DNA of 64,000 nucleotides from WHSW01 sp963705955. Lineage in GTDB: Bacteria; Actinomycetota; Thermoleophilia; Solirubrobacterales; 70-9. This document shows positions 63,593-64,000 of the stretch, in pieces. The stretch spans positions 62,001-126,000 of the forward strand of contig CAVPLH010000005.1 of assembly GCA_963705955.1 (NCBI GenBank), written 5' to 3'. Each line of letters begins with the position of its first letter. Within the stretch, counting starts at the first letter, position 1. The position numbers and the translations under genes are program-made. Below the pieces are notes generated by a model that did not search any database, was not told the DNA's origin, and saw nothing but the letters and a program-made list of their open reading frames with translations.

Positions 63593-63696
63593 GGCGGAGT
63601 CCGAAAGGACGGAGCCGAGCTGCGCCGTCGTTGAGGCGCCGGTCGTGAGGCGGAGTCCGAAAGGACGGAGCCGAGCTGCGCCGTCGTTGAGGCGCC
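63585..63696 (+). repeat. Exact tandem duplication of a 56-bp structured unit
   Basis: Two adjacent identical 56-base copies, 63585-63640 and 63641-63696. The first includes the def stop codon. Each copy can fold into two hairpins. One has a GTCC/GGAC stem, a GAAA loop, GGA facing GGA in an internal loop and an outer GGC/GCC. The other has a GCGCC/GGCGC stem with an eight-base loop. They lie between def and hutF within the operon. Confidence 0.9.
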
Positions 63697-63701
63697 TAAG
63701 C

Positions 63702-64000
63702 GTGAGGAGCTACTGGTGCGAGCTCGCCTGGCTCGGTGGCGAGCGGGCGGAGGCGGGGGTCGTGGTCGTTGTCGACGGGGCGCGTATCGCCACGGTCGAC
63801 GCCGGCGTCGAGGCTCCCCCGCCGGGAGCGGTACGGCTCGACGGCGTCACCCTGCCCGGGCTCGCGAACGCTCACTCACACGCCTTCCATCGCGCCCTGC
63901 GGGGGCGCGCCCAGCGCGCCGGCGGCAGCTTCTGGACCTGGCGCGAGCGTATGTACGAGGCGGCTGCCGGACTCGGTCCCGACGGCTACCGCCGTCTCGC
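63702..64000 (+). CDS. hutF: Formimidoylglutamate deiminase (3' end beyond the window)
   Basis: Amidohydrolase of the five-step histidine route, turning formimidoylglutamate into N-formylglutamate and ammonia. The visible 99 residues start VRSYWCELAWLGGERAEAGV and contain the metal-binding NAHSHAFHRALRGRAQ plus SFWTWRERMYEAA, both diagnostic of HutF-type deiminases. GTG 63702 is used; an in-frame GTG at 63645 inside the second repeat copy would add 19 residues without family similarity. It follows the duplication directly. Confidence 0.9.
   Translation, partial: MRSYWCELAWLGGERAEAGVVVVVDGARIATVDAGVEAPPPGAVRLDGVTLPGLANAHSHAFHRALRGRAQRAGGSFWTWRERMYEAAAGLGPDGYRRL

Noticed and set aside
63585..63696. 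CRISPR-like repeat
   Set aside because: The copies abut without spacers, there are only two, and no cas genes are present.

Overview
The window is very GC-rich with strong G/C preference at third codon positions. Its gene set points to a high-GC Gram-positive bacterium of the Actinomycetota: a DUF3107 protein, a polyprenol-phosphate mannose synthase, an ABATE/CGNR regulator, a group II truncated globin, a CobA-HemD fusion and many leaderless genes. The combination fits the class Thermoleophilia (Solirubrobacterales-like), but that placement is inference. The segment is chromosomal housekeeping and accessory metabolism. I see no rRNA, tRNA, prophage, insertion sequence or CRISPR array. No gene-free gap exceeds 300 bases; the longest, 47202-47439, is described below.

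Layout: 1-4081 holds a MarR regulator coupled to an MFS transporter, a PolX/PHP repair polymerase divergent from a polyprenol-phosphate mannosyltransferase, and thioredoxin. 4097-9356 holds isoleucyl-tRNA synthetase (with a non-canonical GXHH signature), a CaiB-type CoA-transferase, a 44-residue ORF and an ABATE regulator. 9400-14527 holds fumarase, an LtrA-like membrane protein, MsrA, a globin and an aldehyde dehydrogenase. 14631-24741 is cell-envelope rich: a SpoIID-like protein, a lipoprotein, a lipocalin-like protein, PhoD, a lytic transglycosylase fused to an M15-like domain, YchF, and a PAP2 / phospholipase D / diacylglycerol kinase cassette. 24823-26903 is an uncharacterised membrane protein coupled to a BtrH_N-like cysteine protein. 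26904-36644 holds topoisomerase IB, a methyltransferase, DUF3107, methylmalonyl-CoA epimerase, DUF1385, an M20 peptidase, RarA, an aldehyde dehydrogenase, a stress-protein-like membrane protein and a Baeyer-Villiger-type monooxygenase. 36736-44565 is a co-directional run for cytochrome c and tetrapyrrole synthesis (ccmA, ccmB, ccmC, a CcmD-like ORF, hemA, hemC, cobA-hemD), then a SAM hydrolase and biotin ligase. 44601-52003 holds an SF2 helicase and a FAD oxidase divergent from a giant LuxR regulator. 52027-59760 holds DUF4242, a TlpA-like lipoprotein, NfeD-slipin, GalT-like, PAP2, AIM24, an unknown protein and CapA. 59792-64000 is a histidine-utilisation operon (hutH, hutU, a peptide deformylase homologue, hutF) interrupted by a 56-bp tandem duplication.

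Two properties run through the whole window. First, eleven genes are split by single-nucleotide frameshifts, and almost all need removal of one base to restore the family sequence. The essential ileS is among them, so insertion-type consensus errors are the likeliest cause. Second, about fifteen genes have a TANNNT-type -10 box ending 6-9 bases before the start codon and no Shine-Dalgarno sequence, the layout of leaderless transcripts; this fixed several start choices. The most interesting specific items are the GXHH IleRS, the deformylase inside the hut operon, the structured 56-bp repeat, the membrane protein/BtrH_N pair and the operator-like repeats at the MarR, ABATE and LuxR genes.
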